A stretch of DNA of 64,000 nt. Source: Burkholderiales bacterium. GTDB lineage: Bacteria; Pseudomonadota; Gammaproteobacteria; Burkholderiales; Burkholderiaceae_C. Under the pieces are notes generated by a model, which was not told the DNA's origin, searched no databases, and saw only the letters and a program-made list of their open reading frames with translations. Shown in pieces: positions 48,704-58,986 of the stretch. The first letter of the stretch is position 1. Each line of letters starts with the position of its first letter. The DNA lies in the NCBI GenBank assembly GCA_028868825.1, contig JAGWTU010000006.1, positions 62,001 to 126,000 on the forward strand. Reading direction: 5' to 3'. A program made the translations under genes and the position numbers.

Positions 48704-49068
48704 ACGACGTGGTGATCCCGGGCGCGACGCGCGGGCACGAAGGCCTGCGCACGCTGACCCATGTGCTCTACGGGCTGCACGTGCTGACCTGGCTCTCGGT
48801 CGGCATCTTCTCGGTGATCGCGATGATCATCAACTACGTCAAGCGCCCCGACTTGCCGGACGATTTCTACCGCAGCCATTACCGCTGGCAGGCGCGCAGC
48901 TTCTGGTTCACCCTGCTCTGGCTGGTGCTGACCTCGCCGCTGTGGCTGTTCATGATCTTTCCCGGCATGTTCGCGTCGTCGCTGGTCGGCCTCTGGTACC
49001 TCTACCGCTACATCCGCGGCTGGATGAGCTTCGCCGAGAACCGCGCCATGCCGATGCCGGCCCGCTGA
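48700..49068 (+). CDS. Small inner-membrane protein (DUF4870-like)
   Basis: A 122-residue protein with about three hydrophobic segments ([61 protein letters not shown] in part). Its pattern fits the DUF4870 membrane family, of unknown function. It is coupled to hisE and precedes the HIT and tat genes, a common arrangement in the order. Confidence 0.78.
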   Translation: MNDVVIPGATRGHEGLRTLTHVLYGLHVLTWLSVGIFSVIAMIINYVKRPDLPDDFYRSHYRWQARSFWFTLLWLVLTSPLWLFMIFPGMFASSLVGLWYLYRYIRGWMSFAENRAMPMPAR

Positions 49069-49084
49069 ACAGGAAGACCCCGCG

Positions 49085-49429
49085 ATGTCCGACCCCGCCT
49101 GCATCTTCTGCAAGATCGTCGCCGGCCAGATTCCGGCCAGGAAGGCCTACGAGGACGACCGCGTCATCGCCTTCCACGACATCCACCCCTGGGCGCCGGT
49201 GCATCTGCTGATCATCCCCAAGGCCCATATACCGACGCTGGCCGACGTCACGCCCGAGCACGATGCGTTGCTCGGCCACATGCTCGGCCTGGCGCCGCGG
49301 CTGATGAAGGAACTGGGCGTGACGAACGGATTCAGAACGATCATCAACTGCGGCCCCGACGGCCATCAGGAGGTCTACCACCTCCATATGCATGTGATCG
49401 GCGGGCCCCGGCCCTGGCTCCGCGGCTGA
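49085..49429 (+). CDS. HIT-family protein (HinT-like)
   Basis: A 114-residue histidine triad protein: N-terminal CIFCKIVAGQIPA, and the signature YHLHMHVIGG (HxHxH, residues about 98-107). HinT proteins hydrolyse AMP-lysine-type phosphoramidates. Located between hisE and tatA, as in many Betaproteobacteria. Confidence 0.93.
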   Translation: MSDPACIFCKIVAGQIPARKAYEDDRVIAFHDIHPWAPVHLLIIPKAHIPTLADVTPEHDALLGHMLGLAPRLMKELGVTNGFRTIINCGPDGHQEVYHLHMHVIGGPRPWLRG

Positions 49430-49444
49430 AACCGCGGCGGATCG

Positions 49445-49475
49445 TAGAATCAAAGGTTCCCTTTAGGAGCGGATC
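49445..49475 (+). promoter_or_regulatory. Likely promoter of the tatABC operon
   Basis: TAGAAT (49445-49450) is a good -10 hexamer, 25 bases before the tatA ATG, and TAGGAGC just before the start is a strong ribosome binding site. No convincing -35 is read. Confidence 0.45.
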
Positions 49476-49715
49476 ATGGGTTCATTCAGCATCTGGCATT
49501 GGCTGATCGTCTTGCTCATCGTGGCGATGATCTTCGGCACCAAGAAGCTGCGCAACATCGGCAGTGACCTCGGCGGCGCCGTGCGCAATTTCAAGGAAGG
49601 CATGAAGGGCAACGAAGAGGGCGGCGGCAGCGACGGTGCACCGCCGCAGCAGGTCACCTCGACCCAGCGCAGCGACGCCAACACCGTCGACGTCGAGGCG
49701 AAATCCAAGTCGTGA
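49476..49715 (+). CDS. tatA: Twin-arginine translocase subunit TatA
   Basis: The 79-residue protein has a single N-terminal helix ([14 protein letters not shown]), the hinge [14 protein letters not shown] and an acidic/polar C-terminal tail, the TatA pattern. TatA oligomers form the pore for folded Tat substrates. It is followed by tatB after a 38-base gap. Confidence 0.96.
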   Translation: MGSFSIWHWLIVLLIVAMIFGTKKLRNIGSDLGGAVRNFKEGMKGNEEGGGSDGAPPQQVTSTQRSDANTVDVEAKSKS

Positions 49716-49753
49716 GCGCCAGCACCCTCGCGAGGACGGCCGCCTAGCGCAGC

Positions 49754-50266
49754 ATGATCGACTTCGGTTTCGACAAGATCGCCCTCATCGGTGCGGTGGC
49801 GCTGATCGTCATCGGGCCCGAGAAGCTGCCGCGCGTGGCGCGCACGATGGGCGCGCTGTTCGGCAAGGCGCAGCGCTACGTGGCCGAGGTCAAGGCCGAG
49901 GTCAACCGCTCGATCGAGCTCGAAGAGCTGCGCAACATGAAGACCCATTTCGAGGACGCCGCGCGCGACGTGCAGCAGACCGTGCGCACCGAGGTCGAGC
50001 AGGCCGGCGCCGCGATCCACGACGAATGGCACAGCGCCACCGCGGGCATCGGCTCGCTGGCCGGCGCCGCGGACGCCGCCGCCGCCGTCGACCCGCTGCC
50101 GCCGATGTACCGCCACCCGAAGAAGAACTGGCGGCTCAAGCGCGGCGCCACGCCGCAGTGGTACAAGCAGCGCGCCGGCGTGCGCACGAAGGCGCAATCG
50201 GGTGCGGCGCGGGTCGCGCGGCACCGGCCGCCCGGTCTCGGCTCAGGCTTCGGGTCCGGCCGATGA
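49754..50266 (+). CDS. tatB: Twin-arginine translocase subunit TatB
   Basis: A 170-residue TatB: one N-terminal helix ([25 protein letters not shown] in part), an amphipathic helix with IELEELRNM, and a long Arg/Ala tail. TatB with TatC binds signal peptides. It overlaps the tatC start as ATGA. Confidence 0.95.
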   Translation: MIDFGFDKIALIGAVALIVIGPEKLPRVARTMGALFGKAQRYVAEVKAEVNRSIELEELRNMKTHFEDAARDVQQTVRTEVEQAGAAIHDEWHSATAGIGSLAGAADAAAAVDPLPPMYRHPKKNWRLKRGATPQWYKQRAGVRTKAQSGAARVARHRPPGLGSGFGSGR

Positions 50267-51063
50267 GCACGCCCAAGGACGACGAACTCGCCGGCACCGA
50301 AGCGCCCTTCGTCTCGCACCTGATCGAACTGCGCGAGCGCCTGATCAAGGCCGCCTTCGCGATCGGCATCGCCTTCGTCGCCCTCGCCGTCTGGCCCGGC
50401 CCGGCGCATCTGTACGACCTGCTCGCGGCGCCGATGCTCAGCTACCTGCCCAAGGGCTCGACGCTGATCGCCACCAGCGTCGTCTCGCCGGTGCTGGTGC
50501 CGCTGAAGATCACGCTGATGGCGGCCCTGCTGCTGGCGCTGCCCGTCGTGCTCTACCAGATCTGGGCCTTCGTCGCGCCGGGCCTGTATTCGCACGAGAA
50601 GAAGATGGTGCTGCCGCTGGTGGTCTCGAGCACCGTGCTGTTCATCGTCGGCGTCGCGTTCTGCTACTTCATCGTGCTGCCGGCGGTCAGCCACGGCATC
50701 CAGATGTTCTCGCCCTCTTCGATCCGCGCCGCGCCCGACATCGAGGCCTATTTCGGCTTCGTGCTGACGATGTTCCTCGTCTTCGGCGTCGCCTTCGAGG
50801 TGCCGGTGGCCGTCGTGCTGCTGGCGCGCATCGGCATCGTCACGATCGACCAGCTCAAGTCGATACGCCAGTACTACATCGTCGGCGCCTTCGTCGCCGC
50901 CGCCGTCGTGACGCCGCCCGATGTCGTCTCGATGCTGTCGCTGGCGATCCCGCTGTGCGTGCTCTACGAGGTCGGCATCATCGCAGCGCGCATCTTCATC
51001 CGCCACACGCAGGTGCCGACCGACGACGCGGCCGGGACCAAGAAGACCGGCGACAAGACCTGA
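50263..51063 (+). CDS. tatC: Twin-arginine translocase subunit TatC
   Basis: A 266-residue membrane protein with six hydrophobic helices and the conserved features [12 protein letters not shown] at the N-terminus and FRE/ TPPD-type motif in VVTPPDVVS near the end. TatC is the signal-peptide receptor. The stop is one base from the DUF885 stop (convergent). Confidence 0.97.
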   Translation: MSTPKDDELAGTEAPFVSHLIELRERLIKAAFAIGIAFVALAVWPGPAHLYDLLAAPMLSYLPKGSTLIATSVVSPVLVPLKITLMAALLLALPVVLYQIWAFVAPGLYSHEKKMVLPLVVSSTVLFIVGVAFCYFIVLPAVSHGIQMFSPSSIRAAPDIEAYFGFVLTMFLVFGVAFEVPVAVVLLARIGIVTIDQLKSIRQYYIVGAFVAAAVVTPPDVVSMLSLAIPLCVLYEVGIIAARIFIRHTQVPTDDAAGTKKTGDKT

Positions 51064-51064
51064 T

Positions 51065-52864
51065 TCACCAGCCCGCGGCCGCGCGCACCGCGGCCACCGG
51101 GCGGTCGAGGTCGGCGAGCAGCTCCGGCGCCAATACCGAAAACGGCACCGTGCCGTACGACAGCAGCCGGTCGTGGAAGTCGCGCAGCGAGAAGGCCGTG
51201 CCCTGGCGCCGCATGACCTCGGCGAGCAGCGTCTGCAGCTCGTAGCGGCCGACGGTGTAGGCGATGACATAGCCGGGGTTCAGGGCGATGCCGGCGACGG
51301 CGGCCTGCGCCGCCTCGTGCGTGAAGCCCGATTCGCGTTCGTAGAGTTCCACCGCCTGCTCGACGCTCCACTCGCCGGCGGCGAGCTTGGGGTCGACGAT
51401 GGCGCGCGCGCCGCGCACGCGCTCCCAGCGCGCGGCGAACAGGGGGCCGTCGAGATGGTCGCCGTACAGGCCCAGGCGCACGAACATCTCCTCGCCGTAA
51501 TAGGCCCAGCCCTCGGCGAACGAGCTCGCGTCCTGCAGCTTGCGCACGAGGTCGGGCTGACGATGGGCGATCGAGAGCTGCAGGAAATGCCCCGGCATCG
51601 CCTCGTGCGCGGCGGTCTGGATGATGCGGTCGCGGTCGAAATCCTGGTTCATGTCGAGCCGCGCGGCGGCCGCCGCGAGCGAGGTCGGCGGCGTGATGAA
51701 GTAGCGGCCGGTGGTCGACTTGGCGAACATGCGCGGCGACATCATCGAAGCCCCGGGCGAGACCGGCTGCAGGAAGGCCGGTGTCTCGACGATCTCCATG
51801 TGGCCGAGCCAGTCCGGCAGGCTGATCACCTCGTGGCGGCGCACGAATTCGGTCAGCTCGGCAATGCGCTCGCGGTAGTAGCCGATCAAGGCGCGGCCCT
51901 CGGGCGCCATACCGCCGCCGCTGGCGGCGCCGAAGGGCTGGTGCGTGAGCTGCGAGCGCGACGTCAGCCAGGCCTCCTCGGCCCAGCCATGGGCGAGTTC
52001 GTCGCGGCCCATGCGCTCGATCTCGGCGCCCGCGTACGGCAGCAGCAGCTCGTCGCGCAGCATCGCGTCGTAGGCGGCGCGGCCCATCGCGTGGTTCTCG
52101 GGCCAGGCAGCGACCTTCGCGGCGATCGTCGCCTGCGTCGCCTGGATCGCCGCCACCGCCGCGTCGCGCGCGGCGACGAAGCGCTGCAACGTCTGCGGCC
52201 GCGCCGCGAGCTGCGCCTTCGCGGCGTCGCCGAGCGCGCCGGTCAGCAATTCAGCCCCGCCGCCGAGCTGGCTCGCGCCGACCTGGCCCTGCAGCCGGCC
52301 CGGCTCGGTGACGAGGCGCTGCGCGCGTTCGAGATACGCCGGCGCGGCCTCGAGCCGCGCGACGATGTCGTCCCAGGCGCGGTCGAGGTCGGCCGCCGTC
52401 GCGCCGTCGACGCCGGCCACCGGCAGGTTCAGCAGCTGGGTGTAGATCGCGTTGATCAGCGACAGCGCCGGCGCCGCGTAATCCTTGCGGTCGCTGCGGC
52501 GGCGCTCCAGCGCGCCGAGTTCGCCGGCCAGCGTCGCGCGCATCAGCTTGAGGTCGCCCGCAAGCGCCGGCGCGGCCTGCGCGCCGGCTTCGCGTTCGAT
52601 CGCGTCGACCTCGTCGCGCCAGGCATGGAGCTGCGCGATGCGCCGGCCGCGCCCGGCCTCGGTCGCCGTCGGCACGGCGCCGTCGTGGCCCGGCAGTCCC
52701 AGGGCGGTGGCGGCGAAGGGGTTGTCGGCGACCGCCGCGTCGAGGTAGGCATGGGCCAGGCGGTCGAGTCGCGCCGCCGGCGCCGAAGTTTCGGGCGCGG
52801 CGATGGCCGACAACGTCGTCAATGCCAGGAAGAACGCGGCCAAGCCGCTGCGCAAGGACTTCAT
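51065..52864 (-). CDS. DUF885 family exported metallopeptidase-like protein
   Basis: A 599-residue protein with a signal peptide (SGLAAFFLALTTLSAIAA) and the zinc motif HEAMPGH (about residue 418), typical of DUF885 proteins. These are predicted periplasmic or lipoprotein peptidases of unproven substrate. It is followed downstream by no further same-strand gene (tatC is convergent) and preceded by gspF, 28 bases away on the same strand. Confidence 0.85.
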   Translation of the reverse strand: MKSLRSGLAAFFLALTTLSAIAAPETSAPAARLDRLAHAYLDAAVADNPFAATALGLPGHDGAVPTATEAGRGRRIAQLHAWRDEVDAIEREAGAQAAPALAGDLKLMRATLAGELGALERRRSDRKDYAAPALSLINAIYTQLLNLPVAGVDGATAADLDRAWDDIVARLEAAPAYLERAQRLVTEPGRLQGQVGASQLGGGAELLTGALGDAAKAQLAARPQTLQRFVAARDAAVAAIQATQATIAAKVAAWPENHAMGRAAYDAMLRDELLLPYAGAEIERMGRDELAHGWAEEAWLTSRSQLTHQPFGAASGGGMAPEGRALIGYYRERIAELTEFVRRHEVISLPDWLGHMEIVETPAFLQPVSPGASMMSPRMFAKSTTGRYFITPPTSLAAAAARLDMNQDFDRDRIIQTAAHEAMPGHFLQLSIAHRQPDLVRKLQDASSFAEGWAYYGEEMFVRLGLYGDHLDGPLFAARWERVRGARAIVDPKLAAGEWSVEQAVELYERESGFTHEAAQAAVAGIALNPGYVIAYTVGRYELQTLLAEVMRRQGTAFSLRDFHDRLLSYGTVPFSVLAPELLADLDRPVAAVRAAAGW

Positions 52865-52892
52865 ACCGCCTCCTCTTGCGCCGCCGCGGCGG

Positions 52893-54107
52893 CTACTTGA
52901 CCCAGGTATTGAGCTGAATGATGGGCATCAGCACGGCGAGCATGATCAGCACGACGACGATGCCCATCGCGACGATGAGCAGCGGCTCGAGCAGCGTCGC
53001 CAGCGCCATCGCGCGGCGCTGCACCTCGGCCGAGAGCTGGTTCGACGCGCGCAGCAGCATCTCGGGCAGCTGGCCCGTCTGTTCGCCCAGGCGCGCGAAC
53101 ATCGAGAGCAGCCCCGGGAAGCGCTTCTTGCCGGCCAGCGCATTCGCCAGCGGCGCGCCCTCGCGCACCTGCACCAGCGCGTCGATGGCGTCGGCGCGCA
53201 TCGCGCGGTTGCCCAGCGTCTCGGCCGCCGCCTGCAGCGCCTTGAGGATGGGCACGCCGGCGCCGGCCAGCATCGCCAGCGTGCCGCCGAAGCGCGCCGC
53301 GTTGTAGCCGCGCGCGAGGCGGCCGATGATCGGCAGCCGCAGGAACGCGGCATCGCTGCGCTCGCGGAACGGTGCCGCGCGCCGCGCCAGCACGAAGGAC
53401 GTGACGCCGCCGATCAGGGCCAGCGCGACGAGCCAGCCCCATTGCCGCACGAAGGCGCTGATGGCGAGCATGGCCACCGTCAGCACCGGCAGCGCCCGCT
53501 TCGAATTGATGAACACGCCGGCGATCTGCGGCACGACCCAGGTGACGAGGATGATGACGATGACGAGCGCGACGGTCGAGACGATCGCCGGGTAGAGCAT
53601 CGCGCCGAGCACCTTGCCGCGCAGCGCCTGCTGCTGCTCGAGGTCGTCGGCGAGGCGCTCGAGCACGCGCCCCAGCGCCCCGCTCTGCTCGCCGGCGGCG
53701 ACGACGGCGCGGTAGACCTCGTCGAACTCGCGCGGCGCGGTGGCCAGCGCGCGCGCGAAGCTGCTGCCGGCGTTGACCTCGCTCTTCAGATGCGCGACGA
53801 GCTCGCGCTGGCGCGGGTTCTCGGCCTCCTCGGCCAGCGCCGTCAGCGCGCGCTCCAGCGGCAGCCCCGAGCCGACGAGGCCGGCGATCTGGCGCGTCCA
53901 GACGACGAGCCCGGTGGTCGTGAAGACGCGCCGCGTGAAGCGCGCCGCGGCCGCGTCCTGCGGCCCGAGGAAGACCGGCGTGACGGCCAGCGGCACCATC
54001 TCGCGGCCGCGCAGCTGGGCCCTTGCGGCCTTGGCGTTGTCGGCCTCGAGCAGGCCGCTGTGCGACTTGCCGGCGGCGTCGAGGGCTTCGAATCGGTAGG
54101 CGGGCAT
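52893..54107 (-). CDS. gspF: Type II secretion system inner-membrane protein GspF
   Basis: A 404-residue protein with the two-fold repeated cytoplasmic domain and three membrane helices of GspF/PilC: FTRQIAGLVGSGLPLERAL (in part TRQIAGLVGSG), then the second repeat GTLAMLAGAGVPILKALQ, and the C-terminal VVLIMLAVLMPIIQ. It anchors GspE and GspL. It is the last gene of the gsp operon. Confidence 0.95.
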   Translation of the reverse strand: MPAYRFEALDAAGKSHSGLLEADNAKAARAQLRGREMVPLAVTPVFLGPQDAAAARFTRRVFTTTGLVVWTRQIAGLVGSGLPLERALTALAEEAENPRQRELVAHLKSEVNAGSSFARALATAPREFDEVYRAVVAAGEQSGALGRVLERLADDLEQQQALRGKVLGAMLYPAIVSTVALVIVIILVTWVVPQIAGVFINSKRALPVLTVAMLAISAFVRQWGWLVALALIGGVTSFVLARRAAPFRERSDAAFLRLPIIGRLARGYNAARFGGTLAMLAGAGVPILKALQAAAETLGNRAMRADAIDALVQVREGAPLANALAGKKRFPGLLSMFARLGEQTGQLPEMLLRASNQLSAEVQRRAMALATLLEPLLIVAMGIVVVLIMLAVLMPIIQLNTWVK

Positions 54108-54132
54108 GCGTGGTTCGGCTCGGCTCGCCCGC

Positions 54133-55554
54133 TCAGTCTCGGGTCACGCGGATGACCTCTTCGGCCGAGGTCACGCCGCTGGCCACCAGCCGCTCGCCGT
54201 CGTCGCGCATCGGGCGCAGGCCGTTCGCGCGCGCTCCTGCCGCCAGGTCCTGCTCCGAGGCATGGCCATGGATCAGCGCCTGCAACGACTCGTCGACGAC
54301 CATCAGCTCGTAGACCCCCGTGCGGCCCTTGTAGCCGGTGTGCGTGCAGGCCGGGCAGCCGACCGGATGCCAGCGGCCGTCGCCGTCCTGCCGCCGGCAA
54401 GTCGTGCAGAGCTTGCGCACGAGGCGCTGCGCCAGCGCGCCGAGCAGGCTGCTCGACAGCAGGTAAGGTTCGACGCCCATGTCGATCAGCCGCGTCACGC
54501 ACGACGGCGCATCGTTGGTGTGGATCGTCGCCAGCACGAGGTGGCCGGTGAGGCTGGCCTGGATGGCGATCTGCGCCGTCTCGTAGTCGCGGATCTCGCC
54601 GATCATGATGACGTCGGGGTCCTGGCGCAGGATCGCGCGCAGCGCCTTCGCGAACGTCAGTTCGATCTTCGGATTGACCTGCGTCTGGCCGATGCCGGGC
54701 AGCTCGTATTCGATCGGGTCCTCGACCGTCAGCACGTTCGTCGTCGCCGTGTCGACGCGGCCGAGCGACGCATACAGCGTCGTCGTCTTGCCCGAACCGG
54801 TGGGCCCGGTGACGAGCACGATGCCGTGCGGCTGCTGGATCAGGCGCTCGAAGCGCGCCAGCACCTGGCCGTCCATGCCCAGGCCCTCGAGCGTGAAGCG
54901 CGATTCGGCCTTGTCGAGCAGGCGCAGCACGGCGCGCTCGCCATGCGCCGAGGGCAGCGTCGAGACGCGCACGTCGATCGCGCGGCCGCCGATGCGCAGC
55001 GAGATGCGGCCGTCCTGCGGCAGCCGCTTCTCGGCGATGTCGAGCTCGGCCATGATCTTCAGCCGCGAGATCAGCGCCGCGTGCAGCGCCTTGTTCGGCT
55101 GCACGACCTCGCGCAGCGTGCCGTCGACGCGGAAACGAACCGACGAACTGCGCTCGTAGGGCTCGATGTGGATGTCGCTGGCGCCGTCCTTGGCGGCCTG
55201 CGTCAGCAGCGCGTTGAGCATGCGGATGATGGGCGCGTCGTCGGCGGCCTCGAGCAGGTCCTCGACGGCCGGCAGCTCCTGCATCATGCGGCTCAGGTCG
55301 ACGCCGCTCTCGACCTCGCCGATGACGGCCGCGGCGCTGCTCTCGCCGCCGGCGTAGGCGGCGGCGATGCGCTGGGCGAGCGTGGCCGCCGGCTCGCGCT
55401 CGAACGAGTCGACCTCGAACAGCCGCGTCACCTCGGCCAGCGCCGAGGGCGGCGTCGTCTCGGCCGCCCACAGCGCCAGCCGCTCGCCCTCGTCCTCGAG
55501 CAGCAGCGTGTGCGCCTTGGCGTAGGCGTAGGGCAGCGGATGGCGGGTGGCCAT
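54133..55554 (-). CDS. gspE: Type II secretion ATPase GspE
   Basis: A 473-residue secretion ATPase: ASDIHIEP, the Walker A GPTGSGKT, the Asp box [17 protein letters not shown], the Walker B IMIGEIRD and a four-Cys zinc element (CTTCR...GCPAC) are present. It powers pseudopilus assembly. It ends 25 bases before gspF and starts two bases after the gspD stop. Confidence 0.97.
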   Translation of the reverse strand: MATRHPLPYAYAKAHTLLLEDEGERLALWAAETTPPSALAEVTRLFEVDSFEREPAATLAQRIAAAYAGGESSAAAVIGEVESGVDLSRMMQELPAVEDLLEAADDAPIIRMLNALLTQAAKDGASDIHIEPYERSSSVRFRVDGTLREVVQPNKALHAALISRLKIMAELDIAEKRLPQDGRISLRIGGRAIDVRVSTLPSAHGERAVLRLLDKAESRFTLEGLGMDGQVLARFERLIQQPHGIVLVTGPTGSGKTTTLYASLGRVDTATTNVLTVEDPIEYELPGIGQTQVNPKIELTFAKALRAILRQDPDVIMIGEIRDYETAQIAIQASLTGHLVLATIHTNDAPSCVTRLIDMGVEPYLLSSSLLGALAQRLVRKLCTTCRRQDGDGRWHPVGCPACTHTGYKGRTGVYELMVVDESLQALIHGHASEQDLAAGARANGLRPMRDDGERLVASGVTSAEEVIRVTRD

Positions 55555-55556
55555 GG

Positions 55557-57707
55557 TCAGCGCGCGGCCGCCGCGGACGCGGCAGCGGCCGGCGACAGCT
55601 CGGTGGCCGGCGCCGCGGTCGACGGACGAAGCGGCAGCACCGGCGCCTGGTTGATCGGCGTGACGAAGCTCGGCGCGGGTTGCGAGCCCTGCTGCTGGCC
55701 GCGGATGAGGTCGTAGCGCTGCTCGGAGAACTGGCGCGCGGCCTCGGCGTCGCGCATCACGACCGGGCGCAGGAAGACCATCAGGTTGGTGCGCGTGCGC
55801 TGGCGGCTCTCGCTGCGGAACAGCGCACCGAGCACCGGGATGTCGCCGAGCAGCGGCACCTTGCTCTGCGTGACCTGGACGTTGTCCTCGATGAGGCCGC
55901 CGAGCACGAGGATCTGGCCGTCGTCGACCGTCACCGTGCCCTCGATCGAGCGCTTGGTCGTCGACGGGCCGGCATTGCTGGTGCCGGCGGCGGTCGTCGC
56001 CAGCACGGCGCTCTGCTCCTGGAAGATCGTCATGCGGATGGCGCCGTTCTCGCCGATCTGCGGCTTGATGCGCAGCGTGATGCCGACGTCCTTGCGCTCG
56101 ATGGTCTGGAACGGGCTCGTCGTCGCCGTGCCGGTGTTCGTGAACTGGCCGGTGATGAAGGGCACGTTCTGGCCGACGACGATCTTCGCCTCCTCGTTGT
56201 CGAGCGTGATCAGGTTCGGCGTCGAGACGATGTTGGTGTTGCCCACCGACTGCAGCGCGTTGGCGATGGCGGCCAGCGTGATCGTCTTGCCGTAGGCCTT
56301 GAGCAGGCCGACGTTGAGGCCCTGGCCGAGGCTGATGGTGCCGGTCTTGGCCGCGGTGTCGAGCGTGATCAGGTTGCCGCTGCCGCTGCTGCTCGTGAAA
56401 TTGGTGCCGCCGGCGAGGCCGTACTGGTCGCCCGACTTGCCGAGCAGGCCCTGCCACTGGAACCCGAAATCGGCGGCATCGTTGCCCGAGACCTCGACGA
56501 TCATGCTCTCGATGTAGACCTGGGCGCGGCGCACGTCGAGCTCGTCGATGAGCGCGCGCACCTGGCGGTACAGCGGCTCGGGCGCGGTGATGACGAGCGA
56601 ATTCGTCGCCGGATCGGCCTGGATGAAGCCGCCCGTCGAAGGCGCGGCCACGCCGGCCAGCGTGCCGCCGGCCTCCGCGTTGCCGGCGCCGCCGCCGGTG
56701 TTGGTGGAACTGCGCGTCAGCGTCGGTGTCGTCGGCTGCGCGGAAATCGCGGCCGCAGCGCCCGACTGTCCCGAGCCGCCGCCCAGCGCGCTGAACGCGG
56801 CGCGCACGACGGTGGCCAGCCGCACGGCGTCGGCGTTCTTCAGGTGCACGACCCACATGCCGCCGTTGGGCCCGATGAGCTGGCTCGGCCGATCGAGCTC
56901 GGCGATGGTCGCCTTCAGCTGCGCCATGCGCGCCGCATTCGGCGCCCGCACGTAGAGCGAATTCGAGCGCGAATCGGCGACCACCGTGACGCCGCCGGCG
57001 TTGATCGTCGCCGCACCCGGCGTGATCGTCGGCCCGCCGCCATCGGTCATGCGCTGGATCAGCGGCGCGAGGTCGGCGGCGACGGCGTTCTGCAGCGGGA
57101 TCACCTCGAGGTCGGTGCCCGCGGGCCGGTCGAGCGCGGCGATGATCTTCGCCAGGCGCTGCAGGTTGTCGGCGTAATCGGTGATCACCAGCGTGCTGTT
57201 GCCGGCGTTGGCGTTGATCGTGTTGTTGGCCGTGATCAGCGGGCGCAGCACGGCGACGAGGTTGTTCGGGTTCTCGTAGGCGAGCGTGAACACCTGCGTG
57301 ATGACCTGGTCGCCGCGCGGCGCGACGTTGGGGCCGACCGAGACCGTCGTCGTCTGCAGCTTGGCGTCGGCCTCGGGGACGACCTTGAGCAGGCCACCCG
57401 ATTCGACGATCGAGAAGCCGAGTCCGCGCAGCGCCGTCTGGTAGGCCTGGAAGGCCTGGCCGACGCTCTGCGGCTGGTCGCTGTAGACGGTGATCTGGCC
57501 CTTCACGCGCGGGTCGACGAGGATGGCGCGGTCCATCATCGCGGCGAAGGCGCGCGTCACGGCCTCGATGTCGGCGTTGATGAAGTTCACCGTCACCGGG
57601 GCGCGCGAGCGCGGCGCTGCGGTCTGCGCCTGCACGGATGCCGGCACGGGCGCCAGCATCGCCGCCGCCAGGGCGAGGACCGGTATCAGTCTCGAGTTCA
57701 TGCTCAT
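55557..57707 (-). CDS. gspD: Type II secretion outer-membrane secretin GspD
   Basis: A 716-residue secretin with signal peptide ([12 protein letters not shown]), the N0 domain ([18 protein letters not shown]), N1-N3 domains (repeats with [18 protein letters not shown] and [11 protein letters not shown]), and the C-terminal secretin domain ([16 protein letters not shown]) ending [10 protein letters not shown]. It forms the outer-membrane gate. ATG 57707 overlaps the gspN stop (ATGA); ATG 57701, six bases after AGG, is the alternative. Confidence 0.96.
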   Translation of the reverse strand: MSMNSRLIPVLALAAAMLAPVPASVQAQTAAPRSRAPVTVNFINADIEAVTRAFAAMMDRAILVDPRVKGQITVYSDQPQSVGQAFQAYQTALRGLGFSIVESGGLLKVVPEADAKLQTTTVSVGPNVAPRGDQVITQVFTLAYENPNNLVAVLRPLITANNTINANAGNSTLVITDYADNLQRLAKIIAALDRPAGTDLEVIPLQNAVAADLAPLIQRMTDGGGPTITPGAATINAGGVTVVADSRSNSLYVRAPNAARMAQLKATIAELDRPSQLIGPNGGMWVVHLKNADAVRLATVVRAAFSALGGGSGQSGAAAAISAQPTTPTLTRSSTNTGGGAGNAEAGGTLAGVAAPSTGGFIQADPATNSLVITAPEPLYRQVRALIDELDVRRAQVYIESMIVEVSGNDAADFGFQWQGLLGKSGDQYGLAGGTNFTSSSGSGNLITLDTAAKTGTISLGQGLNVGLLKAYGKTITLAAIANALQSVGNTNIVSTPNLITLDNEEAKIVVGQNVPFITGQFTNTGTATTSPFQTIERKDVGITLRIKPQIGENGAIRMTIFQEQSAVLATTAAGTSNAGPSTTKRSIEGTVTVDDGQILVLGGLIEDNVQVTQSKVPLLGDIPVLGALFRSESRQRTRTNLMVFLRPVVMRDAEAARQFSEQRYDLIRGQQQGSQPAPSFVTPINQAPVLPLRPSTAAPATELSPAAAASAAAAR

Positions 57708-58507
57708 CCTATGGAAATGACGGACAGCGCGCCGCGGCGCTGGCCGATGATGTTCAGCAGCCCGCCCAGGGCCGCCTCGGACCCGGGTGCGGCGCTCGCC
57801 TGGCCGGTGAAGCGAAGCGTCGACGCCGCGCCCGATCCCAGCAGCTGGCCGTTGCCGGCGAGCTGCAGCGCGCCGCGCAGCGTCACCAGCGCCAGCGTCG
57901 CGTTGTCGCCGGCGTCGCCCTGCAGGTCGATGCGGTAGCTGCCGAGCTCGGGCAGCGTCGACACGCGCGAGGCGATGCCCTGCAGCTCGAGCACGGCGTG
58001 GCCGCTGAAGCGCCAGCGCCCGGCGATAAGGTCCAGCGCCATGCCAGGGCTGCTCAGCTGCATCGAACCGCTGGGCTGCAGCGTGTTCCACGGCGTGCCC
58101 AGCCCGACCAGCCACGAGGCGGGCCAGGTGCCGATCACCGGCACCGTCGCAGCGGCCGTCGGCGGTGCCGGCAGCTCGATGCGCAGGCGCCCGAATCCCG
58201 GCACCAGGCGCAGATGGAGTTCGCCGTCGATGCAGCAGGCCTGGCGCGCGCGCAGGCCCAGCGCCGCGCCCTCGAGTCCCAGCCGCCAGCCGAGCCGGCC
58301 GGGCAGCGTGCTGGCGTCGCGGCTGCCGGGGCCGCCGGTGAGCACGAGGCGCGCACTGCCGTCCCAGATCGTGCCGCGCGCGTCGGCCAGCAGCAGCCGG
58401 CCCTCGCTGGCATCGGCCAGCGCCGAGGCCAGCCAGGTCGCGGGCGCGAACAGCGCCAGCGCGACGACGCCGCCCAGCAGCGAACCGACCAGGGCCCACA
58501 GGCTCAA
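57704..58507 (-). CDS. gspN: Type II secretion protein GspN
   Basis: A 267-residue protein with an N-terminal anchor ([18 protein letters not shown]) and a strand-rich periplasmic part with WDGSARLVL and [10 protein letters not shown], as in GspN. The start is a TTG at 58507 overlapping the gspM stop (TTGA), which also supports the reading. GspN is an accessory inner-membrane part in some T2SS. Confidence 0.85.
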   Translation of the reverse strand: MSLWALVGSLLGGVVALALFAPATWLASALADASEGRLLLADARGTIWDGSARLVLTGGPGSRDASTLPGRLGWRLGLEGAALGLRARQACCIDGELHLRLVPGFGRLRIELPAPPTAAATVPVIGTWPASWLVGLGTPWNTLQPSGSMQLSSPGMALDLIAGRWRFSGHAVLELQGIASRVSTLPELGSYRIDLQGDAGDNATLALVTLRGALQLAGNGQLLGSGAASTLRFTGQASAAPGSEAALGGLLNIIGQRRGALSVISIG

Positions 58508-58986
58508 GAAGCGCTCCCGATCTGGACCACGACGGTGCCGTTGTAGCCGCTGCCCGAGCGCGTCAGCGTCGCCTCGACGGGCCGCGCACGCGCGCCCGAT
58601 CGCGCCTCGGCGAGCCAGTCGCCGAGCGCCGCGGTGCCGATGCCGGTGACGCTGAGCACCGCGCGCTCGCCCTGCAGCGAGAGCTTGCCCGCCGCGCCCA
58701 GGCGTTCGGTCGCGGCCTTCAGCGCGGCGCTGGCCTGCGCCGGGTCGACCGGCGGCGTCGCGCGCAGCGCCGCCGCCTCGCCTGCTTCGGACTGCATGGC
58801 CTGCAGCTGCGCTTCGAGCGCGTCGAGCTGCGGCGGCGCCTCGCGCAGCGTGCGCAGCGCCGGCTGCAGCGCCAGGCTCCAGATGAGGAACAGCCCCAGC
58901 GCCGCGATCGCGAACCCGACGAGCCGGCGCTCGCGCGCCGCGAGCGCGCGCCACCAGGCGCGCAGCGGAGCCAGCGCGGCGTTCAT
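58504..58986 (-). CDS. gspM: Type II secretion protein GspM
   Basis: A 160-residue protein with a single N-terminal helix (LVGFAIAALGLFLIWSLAL) after RAWWRALAARERR, then a ferredoxin-like periplasmic domain, the GspM pattern. It pairs with GspL. Overlaps gspL (ATGA) and gspN. Confidence 0.9.
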   Translation of the reverse strand: MNAALAPLRAWWRALAARERRLVGFAIAALGLFLIWSLALQPALRTLREAPPQLDALEAQLQAMQSEAGEAAALRATPPVDPAQASAALKAATERLGAAGKLSLQGERAVLSVTGIGTAALGDWLAEARSGARARPVEATLTRSGSGYNGTVVVQIGSAS